The notes under the pieces: model-generated
Told to the model about the DNA's origin: nothing
Databases searched by the model: none
What the model saw: only the letters and a program-made list of their open reading frames with translations
Program-made: the position numbers and the translations under genes
Shown: positions 1 to 13,169 of the stretch, one piece after another
Position numbering within the stretch: the stretch's first letter is position 1
Layout of the letters: every line of letters begins with the position of its first letter
Source: Salvia splendens
Lineage: Eukaryota > Streptophyta > Magnoliopsida > Lamiales > Lamiaceae
DNA: 64,000 nt
Direction: 5' to 3'
Assembly: GCF_004379255.2 (NCBI RefSeq)
Contig: NC_056045.1
Coordinates: forward strand, 7,846,560-7,910,559

Positions 1-416
1 TATAGTATTTAATTTGTTAGTTTTATAAATAACATAAAAATGATTGTTTGATTTGTTCTTTCATATTAATGTCGTTAGTTTTATAAATATCATAAAAATG
101 ATTGTTTGATTTGTTCTTTCATTTATTTCTGAAGTTGTGAAAGGAATTGATGTACTATCAAATTTTGATTTACATAGTAGTATTATTTATAAATTAATGA
201 TACTGATAATGATTAAGGTATTAGAAGAAAATTAAATGGATAAAAAAAATCATATGGTATACTAATAAGAACCAAGCATTTTATATGAGAGAGAGAGCTT
301 AGAAAATAGAAATTAAAATAAAAGAAAATGGAACGAAAATAACAGAAAGCTGAGCAAAGTTCTCTCGTCACTGAGTTTACCCGCCAAAATCGGACACGGT
401 TGACAGATGTCGTCGG
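1..416. other. 5' flank of the myosin gene
   Basis: AT-rich upstream DNA. Apart from the tandem repeat at 16-122 and a short GA run near 290, no element is recognised. The transcription start cannot be placed exactly. The pyrimidine-rich stretch after about 420 looks like leader sequence. Confidence 0.5.
16..122. repeat. Two-copy tandem repeat, about 49 bp unit, 58 bp period
   Basis: The segments at 16-64 and 74-122 are nearly identical; the visible difference is one base in the run reading ATAACATAA or ATATCATAA. The repeat touches the left window edge, so more copies may lie outside. No function is apparent. Confidence 0.8.
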
Positions 417-614
417 ATGAAGCATTCAACCCCTCTCCGGCAACGTAGCTTTCTCCTCTCCCCTCCACAAATCCACTCTCCCTCCTTGATACCAATGTCT
501 CACCCAATTCCAACAATACCTATCCCACCATTGATCAACACATACTCATCATTCCTCTCTCACTTCCAACATTCCGGCGCACCTCCTCCCCACTCTCAGA
601 AACCGCTTTCATAA
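417..614 (+). other. Possible upstream ORF in the myosin leader
   Basis: An ATG at 417 opens a 65-codon frame rich in Pro, Ser and His that closes before the myosin start at 715. If transcription starts upstream of about 410 this would be an upstream ORF able to reduce translation of the myosin. It resembles no known protein and its composition simply follows a CT-rich leader, so it may be meaningless. Confidence 0.2.
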
Positions 615-714
615 ATTCGGATCAGGATTTCACTTGTTCCTAATTGCGAATCTTAGGGTTTCGTATTTGATCCTTACTCAATGTACTCAAATTTTCTTCG
701 TCTCTTGAGTTAAG

Positions 715-3700
715 ATGGTATGTCGCATTTCATTTTCACATCTTTTACGAGAATTTGGTACCTAAAAATAGGGAAGGGATTATTTTCCCTATTATCATTG
801 AATGTGTATCAAATAAGCTGTTTGTGTAGTCGATTTTAGTGTATCGAGGATTGGAAGCTATTGATCAAGCCAAACATGAAAAGCAACTAAAGTTTGCATA
901 TAATTTGGAATTTTGATTTTCTGAAGATCTTGTTAATTTCATATGCAGGGTACCCCGGTTAATATTACTGTCGGTTCTCATGTCTGGGCTGAAGAACCGG
1001 AAGTTGTTTGGATTGATGGGGTCGTCTCAAAGATAAATGGAACTGAAGTTGAAGTGGATGCATCTAATGGGAAGAAGGTAACTTGTTGTTTATTAAACAC
1101 TCAACAGCCAAATCCAAAAAGTTATGCACTTACATTGTGGTAAGAGCCTAAGCAGAAAAGATAATTGAAACATGTGCACCTAAATGGAGTATATCATTTG
1201 TATGGTACGAGTTCTCTTTCTGAATCGTCATTTGTTTGCACTTTCAAATGATATTGAATCATCATATGATGAATTCTTACAGTTGAGGGACATAGAGGTG
1301 AATCATTTCATGTATATTAATCTGTCATTGTCAAGTGTTCTTGTTTGACTAGATCTTGGCAGTGCTTATTATTCATTAAGCTATTTTTATATTCATATTA
1401 TCAGATTGTTTTGAAATTAGCAAACATTTATCCTAAAGATGAGGATGCACCTCCTGGTGGGGTTGATGACATGACCAGACTATCGTATCTGCATGAGCCC
1501 GGAGTGCTGCAGAACTTGGCATCAAGATTCCAACTCAATGAAATATATGTAAGATAATTTGCATGCGCCTCGTCTGTTGTGGCTCCATTTTAATCTTACT
1601 TCACACTCTTGGACTACGACAGACTTACACCGGAAGTATTCTTATTGCCCTCAATCCATTTCAAAGGCTTCCTCACATTTATGATGGCCACATGATGGAT
1701 CAATACAAGGGGGCACCATTTGGGGAACTGAGTCCTCACGTATTTGCTATTGCTGATATGTCTTACAGGTGTGATAGACATTTCCCTTTCTTCCTTCTTT
1801 CTTCCATTCCTCGCGCCCCTTCATTCTTTCTTTTGGTTTGGCTTTTAGATCAGATATAATCCAAATATATTCTGAGGTCATCTATATTGAGTTAGGGCAA
1901 TGATAAACGAGAAAAAAAGCAACTCGATTTTGGTGAGTGGTGAAAGTGGTGCTGGTAAGACAGAAACAACTAAGATGCTTATGCGATACCTCGCCTATTT
2001 GGGAGGCCGTAAAGGAACTGAAGGACGCACAGTTGAGCAACAAGTTCTTGAGGTAAAATATGTTGTGTTGTTCTATTATATCTGTGATCTTAAGAAGCAT
2101 TGGGATAATTTGAGATTGATGTTCCATCCTCTGATATCCCAATTATTTTAGATCTCCAATTAAAAACAACTTTTTCCATGAGTAATTACCTATGTCCAGA
2201 ACAATCTGAAGTTATCTGAATGGTTTAATGCAGTCAAATCCGGTGCTTGAAGCATTTGGAAATGCAAAAACTGTCAGAAACAACAATTCGAGGTATGACA
2301 TTTGACCAAGTTGTATAGGAAGATGTTTGTATAAAAATGTGAAAATAGTAATCTCTACCACCTTGTGTGCTAATTAATTTTGATGGTGCAGTCGCTTCGG
2401 TAAATTTGTTGAGATTCAGTTTGATAAGCAAGGAAGAATATCAGGGGCAGCCATTAGAACATATCTTCTGGAGAGATCGCGGGTCTGCCAAATTTCAGAT
2501 CCTGAACGCAATTATCATTGTTTCTACCTTCTTTGTGCTGCACCGAAGGAGGTAATCTAATATTATACATCTTTCATCTTATTTTGCAGACCAGCAAAAG
2601 TATATTTATTTTATTTAGCTGAGTTGTTCTACATCTTATCAGGATGTTGATAAATATAAGCTGGAACATCCAAAAACATATCACTATCTTAATCAGTCTA
2701 GCTGTATTGAACTTGTCGGTGTAAGTGATGCTCAGGATTTCTTGGCTACAAGGAGGGCCATGGATGTTGTTGGAATAAGTCAAACAGAGCAGGTGAAATC
2801 TTATTACTCATATTTATGTCTTTCAAGGTGTTTTATTATCTTTCTGAAAGGGCTTAAAATTTATCTTTCATTTTTCAGGATGCAATTTTTAGGGTGGTGG
2901 CATCTATTCTTCATCTTGGTAACGTTGAATTCACCAAGGGGAAGGAAGTTGATTCATCACTTCTGAAAGATGATAAATCAAAATTCCATCTTCAGACTGT
3001 GGCAGAGCTTCTAATGTAAGTTCTATCTTAAATTAGTAGTATCTGTTAGCAGTTATAGTCTTCTAATTTTTGAATTTCTTACCCTTATTAGGTGTGATCT
3101 TGCTTCACTGCAAGATGCATTGCTGAAGCGTGTGATGGTAACTCCAGAAGAAGTTATTAAGAGAAGTCTGGATCCTGAAGGTGCAAAAATGAGCAGGGAT
3201 GGCTTCGCGAAGACGATGTATTCCCGCTTGTTTGACTGGTAAGGTGCCTCCTTTGACTTTCCTTTTTTTCATGGTTTAGTAACACTCTGCTTCTTTAAAT
3301 ATGCAGGTTGGTCGAAAAAATTAATAATTCAATTGGGCAAGATCCAAATTCCAATGTTCTAATTGGTGTTCTTGATATCTATGGTTTTGAAAGTTTCAAA
3401 GCTAACAGGTAAGCATTGATTGAACACTGCTAACCTGATGTTATGTTGAATGTCCGAACTAACTCGTAATCTTGTACTACCAGCTTTGAACAGTTTTGCA
3501 TCAATTTTACCAATGAAAAGCTACAGCAGCATTTTAATCAGGTAGTCAACCGACACATTATTAGCTAATATGACTTGATGATGTTATATAGATAATAGCC
3601 GTCACTAAACTTCTACAAATTCCTTTATTCAGCATGTTTTCAAGATGGAGCAGGAAGAGTACACCAAAGAAGCGATCGACTGGAGCTATATAGAATTTGT

Positions 3701-5237
3701 TGATAATCAAGACGTCCTTGATCTTATCGAAAAGGTTTCTTAAAAAATTCAAAGATGCCTGATTTTTGCTAGGTTTAGTTCTAGGTCATGGTACTTGGCT
3801 TGTACAAATTTTAATAAAATCAAGTATCCACCTGAGAATCTCATCTTTTGATATATACTCTCTAATTAAGCTCCTAATTCGAGCATTAGCATTTATATTA
3901 TTGTGTTTTTGAAGTAATAATTTCACAAAACCAGCTTTGACTGCTTTTGCAGAAACCTGGAGGGATCATTGCTCTTCTTGATGAGGCCTGGTATGGTCTT
4001 ACATTTCTTACATATCCTTGAAAGAATTATCTTATACTTTTGTACTTATATCACCTTGTTCTTTTTCTCTTTTTACCCTTTCAGTATGTTTCCAAAGTCG
4101 ACATATGAAACTTTTTCACAAAAGCTTTTCCAGACATTTAAATCCCACAAACGTTTCATCAAACCAAAGCTGTCCCGTACAGATTTTACAATTGCTCATT
4201 ATGCTGGAGAGGTAACTTGGATGTGATTCTTGTCATGACGACTTTTCTGTAACATTTTGATTTTCTACTCAGAGGAATATGCCATCCTAATGTATGCGTC
4301 CAGGTTCTGTACCAATCTGAACTGTTCTTGGATAAAAACAAAGATTACGTCGTCCCTGAACATCAAGAGTTGCTGTGTGCTTCCAAATGCTCGTTTGTAG
4401 CAGGGCTATTTCCTCCCGTTCCTGAAGAAACAACCAAGTCTTCAAAAAATTCATCTAAGTTTTCATCTATAGGGTCTCGCTTTAAGGTAAATGTGGTCTT
4501 ACTTGCTCGCCATTTCCAGCACATGTTTCCTTTACGATACCAAGCTCGTGAGATCCTTCTTTAAATAATTCAAAAGCTGATGTTTTTCTTGATTGGTACA
4601 GCTGCAACTCCAACAATTGATGGAGACACTGAATACTACGGAACCTCACTACATTAGATGTGTGAAGCCTAATAATGCACTCAAGCCTGGTATTTTTGAG
4701 AATAACAATATCATGCAGCAACTGCGTTGTGGTGTAAGTGCAGACAGATTGTACTTTAGATTCTTGAATAGTTGTTAGTTGATATTTTATTAAATCGAAA
4801 TCCAATCTGTTGCCTGCCCCTTTTTCATGACAGGGTGTTTTAGAGGCAATTAGAATTAGTTGTGCGGGCTACCCTACTCGTAAGACATTTTATGAATTTC
4901 TTCATCGTTTTGGAATTCTCGCACCGGAGGCCTTGGAAGGAAAGTAAGTAGAATTTCCGTTGGAGCTTACTATACTGTAAAAGCTAATAGGAGTAATATC
5001 CTGAAGTAAAAATCCGCTATAATGTTGAACAGTACTGATGAAAAAACAGCATGCAAAAAGATTTTGGAGAAGATGAAGATGACTGGAGCACAGGTAATTT
5101 AATAGCTTCTCAAAAACTTCTCATTCTTGATTATGAAGTGTTCAATTTTCCTGCATATGACAAATATAGTACTCCATTACGTATGAGATTAAGGAAGTTT
5201 ATTGATATTCAATTATCTTTCCATTTTGTAAATTGTC

Positions 5238-5268
<31 letters not shown>

Positions 5269-8200
5269 TTATAGTTTTACTGGTTTATAGTTTTACTTTT
5301 GTTTGCATATAGATAGGGTATGTACTATTATGTCTTGTGATTGCAGACAGGAAAAACAAAGGTCTTCCTCAGAGCTGGTCAGATGGCTGATCTAGATACT
5401 CGGAGAGCACTCATACTTGGTAATGCAGCAAGGACAATACAGAGAAGAATTCGAACTTATACTTCCCGGAAGTACTTCATTGCTTTGTTTAGGGCGTCAG
5501 TTTCCATGCAAGCTCTTTGTAGAGGTTTGCTTATCATCTCTCTCCTAGTTATCATACTGTATTCATCTCTCAGTTGAAATACTTTAGCTTCCTGTTGCTT
5601 AGATATCGCCAGGTTTATTAACTCCATCTCTCTCAGGAAGACTTGCCTGCAAACAGTTTAACAACTTGAAGAGGGATGCAGCTAGTCTTAGAATCCAGAC
5701 AAACTTGAGAGGACGCTTGACAAGAAAGAACTACTCAAGACTCAAGGAGTCAGTTGTTGTAGTGCAAACAGGAGTGCGAGCAATGGCTGCCCACCGCCAA
5801 TTTAGATACAAGAACCAGGCCAAAGCATCAACTATCATACAGGTGACAGAGCGTTTCACTAAAAAAAGGTTTAAGGCTTATTGATGTCACACCATGACAT
5901 GAAATAACATGTTCAGGCCCGATGGCGTTGTCATAGAGACCATTTATACTATAAAAGACTCATAAGGTCATCAGTCGTGGCCCAGTGCAGATGGAGGGGA
6001 AGGTGTTCTAGGAAAGAGCTTCGAAAATTGAAAATGGTATGGCATCATGAGCATCATATTAATATGCATTATTTTATAGGAACAAATCTTGGGGTTGGAG
6101 TAATCTTATCATGATATGCCATTACGGTTTAAAGTTTAGTACAGCATAACCTATACTATGTGTAGTATTAATTAACCGCACATAATTATTTAGTCATATG
6201 AGATTATTATATACTAGTACTACCTTTTCTTCAGAGACTGAGGAATCCTGATTCCTTATGGAAGATTTACAAAGTGTTTTTTCATCCTTCATATTTGCAG
6301 GCTGCTAAAGAAACTGGCGCTCTTAAAGAAGCCAAGGATAAGCTTGAAAAGCATGTGGAAGACCTCACACTGCGTCTTCAACTGGAGAAACGTCGGAGGG
6401 TAAATATGCTTCTTGCTAACTAATTTCTCATGGGTAAATGTGGAACTGTGCACCTCCATTTCATAATAAAAAATAACCAACCTGATTAAAGATGAGATAT
6501 TAGGTTACTTGCTCTTGGCATATGTTAAATTGAAAACCTTATTCCAGACTGACATAGAAGAGGAGAAAGTCCAAGAAATAGCGAAGATGCAGCAGGCCAT
6601 GGATGCCTTGCAAAGCAAATTGGACGTAGCAAATGCACATGTTCTCGAAGAACGTGATGCAGCTCATAAAGCAATTGTAGAAGCCACCACTGTTGTCCAA
6701 GAAACTCAAGTTCCTGTTGAGGATACAGCAAAGATTGAGGCTCTTACCGCAGAAATGGAGAAATTGAAGGTAATGACCATCAGTTGTGATTTAACTCTCT
6801 TGCATACATAGTCTTGTTGGAGTCGGTTATTGATATAATATTATGGTTCACAGGAGGAGTTACAAGCTGAAAAGGAACGAGCTGATGCAGCTGAAAAGAA
6901 GCATGATGAAACCCAGAATGCAGTTGAGGGAAAGAGTCAGAAGCTTGATGAAACTGAGAAAAGGGTATCACAGCTTCAGGATTCTATGAGCAGGTAGAGT
7001 ATTTCTAGTCATTCTCCCTGATTACTACTTAAATCAATTTTGGAATTATGTGTTTTATTTTACTTTCACAGATGATACACGATGCATTGGCTACCATTTT
7101 TTTGAGTTACCAATTATATAATTGCATCACCGACAACATCATGAATAACATCAGACCATATCCTTATTTTCGGTTTTATTCCTAAATACATTTACCCATT
7201 TCTCACAACCCAAATGGATTTGTTTTTTATGTTTCTTCATATGATTTATCTTTGCCTTACACAGTTTAGCATTTGAGTTATTATAATTGATCTTAATTTG
7301 CCATTGCTTTAGGCTTGAAGAGAAGTTGAGCAATGTAGAATCAGAAAATAAGGTTCTTCGCCAGCAAGCCCTGACTATGGCGCAGAATAATAAAATGCTT
7401 TCAAGAAATTCAAGGTCAATTATGCAGGTAAATATATATATTAATCTATTCTGTCAAAAAATCCCACCAAATGAAGTATTTATACTAATCTATCTCTTCT
7501 TATTTTGCTTTATGAAACATTCAGAGGGCTGAAAGCACAAAACAAGGGGTAGTAAGTCATTTATGTTTAAGTTATACTTTGTCAGTTAAGCACAGAAGTT
7601 TCTAATGTTAGTGTAATTTAATATTGTAAAAGGATTACCATAGTCCTTCAATGATCTTAAGGGAACAACAAGAGGACGACAGGCCTCAAAAGTCACTTAA
7701 CGAGAAGCAACAAGAGTATCAAGATCTGCTTATCCGTTGTATAGCTCAGAATTTGGGTTTTTCCAAAGGCAGACCTATTGCTGCCTGCATCATCTATAAA
7801 TGTCTGAGGCAGTGGCATTCATTTGAGGTTGAACGGACGAGCATTTTCGACAGGATAATACAAACCATTGGCAATGCTATTGAGGTAATGATCATAACAT
7901 CCAATTGGCACGTTGTGTAATGTTAGTTTCGTTAGCACTTTACGACTTTAAAGTGCCTTTGAACTGAAGACCCAAGACAACAACAATATCTTGGCGTATT
8001 GGCTGTCCAATGCATCGACCTTATTGTTGCTGCTGCAACGCACGCTGAAAGCTGGAGGAGCAGCTGGAGCAGCTCCGCAACATAGGCGATCTCCTTCAGC
8101 CACACTGTTTGGACGAATGACACAGGTACAACTTAATGCCATCCTGATTCTCAGATTAAGTCTATGAGCCTCTCCTAACTGTAGAAATGTTTTCCCAGAG

Positions 8201-10688
8201 TTTCCGCAGCACCCCACCAGGCGTTAATCTGTCATTACTGGGTGATGATGCAACGGGTTCCGTACGCCAAGTGGATGCCAAATACCCTGCATTGCTGTTT
8301 AAACAGCAGTTGACTGCTTATGTTGAGAAGATATACGGAATGATTCGCGACAATCTGAAGAAAGAGATTTCTCCACAACTTGGACTATGCATTCAGGTAT
8401 TTCCATGTAACTTAATAAGAATTTTTATAGGAATTCAGTGTAGCTTATGCATAACACCGTCTGGTGGAGAATTATATTCATCGTGTTCGTATCATGATTG
8501 GTACAGGCTCCAAGAATATCGAGAGCAAATTTGATTAAAGGAGGATCACGTAATCAGGCAAATGCTGCTGCTCAGGAAATCTTGATTGCCCATTGGCAAG
8601 GAATTGTGAACAGCCTTGGGAATTTCCTAAACATACTGAAAACAAATCACGTAAGGAGACACTTTTTCATTCTATAGATTAATGGAAATTCTATTTTGTG
8701 TTCCTCATCATGTTGATCGTCATTTTATGATTATTGGTTCAGCAAATTCCTTTAATTAGGAAGTTCATGATACCTTTGAGTCATTCATTTGATGTGTATA
8801 CTGGTATCAATTTTCTTCACTCTTTTACCATGTCAATTGTCATTCTACAACTATAAATATTAATCTGTTCAACCTGTTAACATGTGTGACTTTTATGTGC
8901 TCATGCTCATTTGGCTAGTTCCTACATACAATACATGTTTCCGATGCAAGTTTCAAGAAGATGTATGTACATTCAGATTATTGGGCATTTGACTAAACAT
9001 TATTGTAAAAAAATCTTCAGGCACCTCCATTTTTGGTTCGGAAAGTGTTCACCCAAATATTCTCTTTCATCAATGTGCAGTTATTCAACAGGTGCACCAC
9101 ATTGCCTTTGTCTACTTTAGTATACATACTGTTCAAAATAATACCCTTGAAGTAATGTTGTTTCTTGCAGCCTTTTGCTGAGACGAGAATGCTGTTCGTT
9201 TAGTAATGGTGAATACGTCAAGGCTGGATTGGCTGAATTGGAGCACTGGTGTTACAAAGCAACTGATGAGGTATACAATTCTAGCAGATGAAAATATAGG
9301 CCTTTCTTCTTATCGTTCTAAATTCGCTGTGTATTCCAGTATTCTGGTACAGCGTGGGATGAGCTCAAGCATATACGACAGGCTATAGGATTCCTGGTAT
9401 TCTCTCTCATCTACCTTTCTATCTAACTATCTATCTATCTCTCTGAATATGTAGTTTACAACTTTTCCTGAACTCAGTAGATAATATTTATATAGTAAAG
9501 TTTATATCTCTTTCTGTATGCCGTTTTGCACGTCGATGGTTAAGGACCAAATCATGTAAGCAACTGGAAATGAGGGGTAAAAATAGGTACATTGAGTGGC
9601 AGATTTTCTTAAAAATATTATCTGATAGTTATAAGAAGGAGATAAGGAAGCTCATTAGTTTGTGTAGCATGTGTATTTGGATGTATCAGTTTTAATTGGT
9701 TGATACATATCTAGAAAAAACTGTATGCCTTTGCTTCAAGAAGTTCTTTATATTTCAAATCCTTATAGTATTTTGGTCCCAATTAAGATTTTATTCATCC
9801 GTGATCACAGAAACATAAGATTAGTATTGTACTTTTAAAGCCTGGGACCTTTTAATGACAAATAAGTGTCTGCATGATTTTAGTCAAGACCCCTTCCTGT
9901 TTGGTTACATCTGATGTCACTCTGGTGTTTTTATGCACAAATCGAATAGTCTGAAAGTTAGTTATAGACATCGAATAGAACTGAGTGTATTAGTTACGAT
10001 ATCACAACGCTTTAATTCATATTTGACCAATTTATTCCCTAACATATATCTAACTGTTTTTGTTCAGGTCATACACCAGAAGCCAAAGAAGACTCTCGAT
10101 GAAATAAGTCACGATCTTTGTCCTGTACGTCTAATTGTGTTTTCTCTTTACACAACTTATTTTCTGAAGTCAGAATTTCGTCTTAACAATTTCTGCATCT
10201 TTAATAGGTCCTTAGTATACAACAGCTGTACAGGATCAGCACGATGTACTGGGATGACAAATATGGCACACATAGCTTATCACCAGATGTAAGTTATTAT
10301 TTTCTTCTTACCTGTGCTGCAGCAATGGCTATTATGTTGAGAAACATATTGGTTGATTGAGTTGATTTCTGCCTTTACTTGCTTTTTGTTGAAAGGTGGT
10401 ATCGAGCATGAGGATACTAATGACTGAGGATTCAAACAATGCTGTTAGTAGTTCTTTCCTGCTGGATGATGATTCAAGGTTGGATATGAAAACTGTCCAA
10501 ATTTAGGTTACTTTTTCAATCTTCTTCTTCGGTTAAATCTTAATTCGAATTTCTTGTATTGCAGCATTCCATTCTCTGTGGATGACATGTCAAAATCAAT
10601 GGATACATTCGATATTTCAGACATTGAACCACCACCACTTATTCGTGAAAACTCTGGCTTCAGCTTTCTACTGCCTCAAACTAACTGA
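715..10688 (+). CDS. Class XI myosin heavy chain, 38 exons, about 1524 aa
   Basis: Plant unconventional myosin that moves organelles and vesicles along actin and drives cytoplasmic streaming. Coding exons: 715-717, 949-1077, 1405-1548, 1623-1768, 1896-2052, 2234-2292, 2392-2551, 2643-2792, 2879-3015, 3092-3238, 3307-3408, 3484-3541, 3633-3734, 3953-3990, 4085-4211, 4304-4486, 4602-4733, 4834-4943, 5033-5093, 5347-5524, 5637-5842, 5917-6036, 6301-6399, 6548-6769, 6854-6993, 7313-7427, 7525-7551, 7633-7884, 7970-8125, 8199-8396, 8507-8650, 9021-9091, 9171-9270, 9340-9396, 10068-10124, 10208-10288, 10396-10478, 10565-10688. They sum to 4575 nt in one open frame. Domains: SH3-like N-terminus, motor with P-loop GESGAGKT (residues ~156-163), relay segment DIYGFESF, six IQ motifs (~735-883), coiled coil (~884-1075), then a globular tail with DIL domain ending in FSFLL. 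Length is normal for the family. The first coding exon holds only the ATG, chosen because the joined product begins [14 protein letters not shown] as relatives do. It looks like the XI-1/XI-E/XI-K group; the exact isoform is not assigned. No disabling change was seen. Confidence 0.95.
5238..5263. repeat. (CT)n microsatellite in a myosin intron
   Basis: An uninterrupted CT dinucleotide run of about 13 units in the intron between exons 19 and 20 of the myosin gene. Likely length-polymorphic. Confidence 0.9.
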
Positions 10689-11623
10689 TAGTAGTTGATT
10701 TTGTCTTCATATCCGTGCTGAAACATCCTTGCTTGGCGACGTCTCCAGATGGAAGATAGTAAGTGAACCGTGATTCTCGAGTACAATTTCCAAGTTAATG
10801 TCTCTCAATGGCTAATGAAACATGCATGCTCATTTTCTAATCTGAAACTTGGGTTAATGAATGTCCTCTTATGGTGACAGGAATATCTATTTCATTGTGC
10901 AACTTTGCTTGCTTCAATACATTGAACATGTCTGATTTTGAAGGAGAATATCGTGCTTGGATAATACGAGAGTGAAACCATAATGTTCGCTAACTTAGAT
11001 GCTGCTGGTTGATCAGCAGAAGTATCAAGAATTAAGCACATTGTCTCAACCTGGTTTAATATCTATGAGGAATGAGCTCAATTTTGAAATTATTGGCTAT
11101 ATATGCCACTCTTTTTTCCTTAAGACATTCGATGATTTTATATGTTGATTGATGTAATAAGACCAAGTGTTGTTTTGTAAGCACATCCAATGACTGATTT
11201 GGCGGGAAACATAAAGTTTAAGTTGCAAAAAGACACGTTCTCTTTACTGAATTTTTGTCTTTTTGGTATATTAATTTTTAGTGAAACATTGGAATTCATA
11301 TCAATTCTCCTTGATTGTTTAAAGACATAATTATTGCTCCTTCGTCTCAAAGTATATATAACGATGGGATTGTATGAATGGTACTTGGAATTTATTTAAG
11401 TTATATACTACAGTATTTATATATGTTATTGGATCACTCCATTGTACAATATATAAAAAAGATCCTCATCGGTTATAATTAGTTACATCGAGATATTAAT
11501 GTTTTACCAATAGCAAAGCATTGTCTCAGCTCCTTTTAGTATTATCACTATTGCTGCCTTATATACCCTACAAAGGAATTAAATTAAAATAAAACTAATT
11601 CCTGACACATAGCAAAATTGTTA
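10689..11623 (+). other. 3' UTR and 3' flank of the myosin gene
   Basis: Non-coding sequence after the TGA at 10686-10688. A donor-like GTAAGTG near 10760 and an acceptor-like TGGTGACAG ending near 10881 suggest an intron inside the 3' UTR (inference). No clean AATAAA signal could be assigned. Confidence 0.4.
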
Positions 11624-11829
11624 CTCCCTCCGTCCAGTCACTCTTATTGTAAGCACATATTTTAAGAAATTTAAAGAATGGTGGATTGGAAAAGTTAGTG
11701 GAATATAAGACTTGCTTTTTTATATTGATTTTATAGTAAAATGTGAGTGAAGTGAGTTAGTGAAATGTGGGGCCTAATTACCATTTACGGTAAAAATAAA
11801 GTGTGACTCTTATTGTGGAAATGAGGGAG
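11624..11829. mobile_element. Stowaway-type MITE (Tc1/Mariner), 206 bp
   Basis: Begins CTCCCTCCGTCCAGTC and ends in a GAGGGAG terminus, with TA on both sides, the Stowaway signature and target site. The inner ends match imperfectly, so the copy is aged. No coding capacity. Confidence 0.75.
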
Positions 11830-12090
11830 TATTATTAAATAACATTAAGTTATTTTTAATTAATTATTTTTAAAAATCAGATTTTAAAAATACGAATGTG
11901 ATTTTGAATTTTTTTTGGTCATATTTTTTAAATGAACTAAAAACTGGCTAAAAATGATCTTTGTAAACAATCTAAAAATGAATTCTGTATTTTGTAATCT
12001 GAATTTTCTAGAATAAACTAAATACTAACCAAAAATGAACTTCGTATTATCTAAAATTGACAGTTCTGCATTAGGAGCTAGTGTTGCATA

Positions 12091-12299
12091 CTCTCTCTGT
12101 TTCCTAAAAACAGAACCTCTTTCCATTTTGGTCCATTTTCTAAAATTAAAAAACTTTCCACTTTTTTCAAAAAGTTCTATATGAAGTGAAACCCATTTTC
12201 CAATAACATCTTTTTTTTCTATCCATCTCTTACTTAAACCAATTTTGAATTAAAACTCATACCATTTCAAAAGTTTCTATTTTTAATCATCCAAAGGAG
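12091..12299. mobile_element. Degenerate Stowaway-type MITE
   Basis: Starts after a TA with CTCTCTCTGTTTCC and ends AAAGGAG before TA. The inner parts (CTAAAAACAGAACC against GAAACTTTTG read inverted) match only partly. Size and termini fit a decayed Stowaway copy. Confidence 0.5.
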
Positions 12300-12374
12300 T
12301 ATATCACAACCCTTATATGATCGAGAAATAACTAATTTAACTAGGATTAAATTTCAACTACTATAAAATAAATG

Positions 12375-12577
12375 CTCCCTCAGTCTCATAGTCCCATCCT
12401 AAGTGAAGCATTTCCTTTTTTACATGGAATTTTATGTAGTGTTGTTTTGAAAGTTAAGTGAAGAGAGGATAAAGTAAGAGTGTGAAAACTAGAGAGAATG
12501 ATGTTTCTATTAAGAAATATATCATTTATGGTGGGACATCCAAAAAGAAAAATATATCACTTAGAGTGGACTGAGGA
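12375..12577. mobile_element. Degenerate Stowaway-type MITE
   Basis: The left end CTCCCTCAGTCTCATAGTCC and the right end reading inverted as TCCTCAGTCCACTCTAAG bracket about 200 bp. It is the third such element in 1 kb downstream of the myosin gene. No coding capacity. Confidence 0.55.
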
Positions 12578-12778
12578 TAAAATTGAATAGATCGGCTTTA
12601 TTTTAAACTATATCATTTTATAGTCATTTAGGTTATTACAGGGGTATAATTAGGTATTCTATAACCATTTCAAATTAAATTTAATAATTTTCAAATGTCA
12701 GACAATGCAGATAATTTCAAAAAGGAAAACATTGCATTTCAATTTTAAAAAGACCATTTTATCCTTGGAATGAACTAT

Positions 12779-13154
12779 AAGGGTGCGTTCTGTTTGTCCA
12801 ATAGTTTCAGATGTAGATAAGGTGTGAGCTAGATAAAAAAAAAAGTCACAAATTGGATTCTGGGCTATTTGATGCAGTTGTTTGGTTTGCACACGATATG
12901 AAGCACAATGATATATATCATTTGTTTGGGTTGTTGTAAATCAAATCCCACAATTTATGTTTTTCCCTTACTACCCTCAATGAAAGTAAAGGGTATTTTA
13001 GACATTTCAAACTATATTAATGCTTAATATGGCCAAAAAACAGCGAGCCTAAGCCCATTTGGTTGTGCGTTAATGATATATGCTAAACAGAACAGCTGAT
13101 ATGCACACATAAATAACTTAAACTGCCTCTATATGACAAACAGAACGCACCCTT
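12779..13154. mobile_element. Non-autonomous DNA transposon with TIR AAGGGTGCGTTCTGTTTGTC
   Basis: Both ends carry a near-perfect terminal inverted repeat of about 20 bp in a 376 bp element with no ORF. A TIR of this type (GGTGCGTTCTGTTTG) resembles hAT-like MITEs, but I could not settle the target duplication, so the superfamily is uncertain. Confidence 0.65.
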
Positions 13155-13169
13155 AATATGACCTCCATC

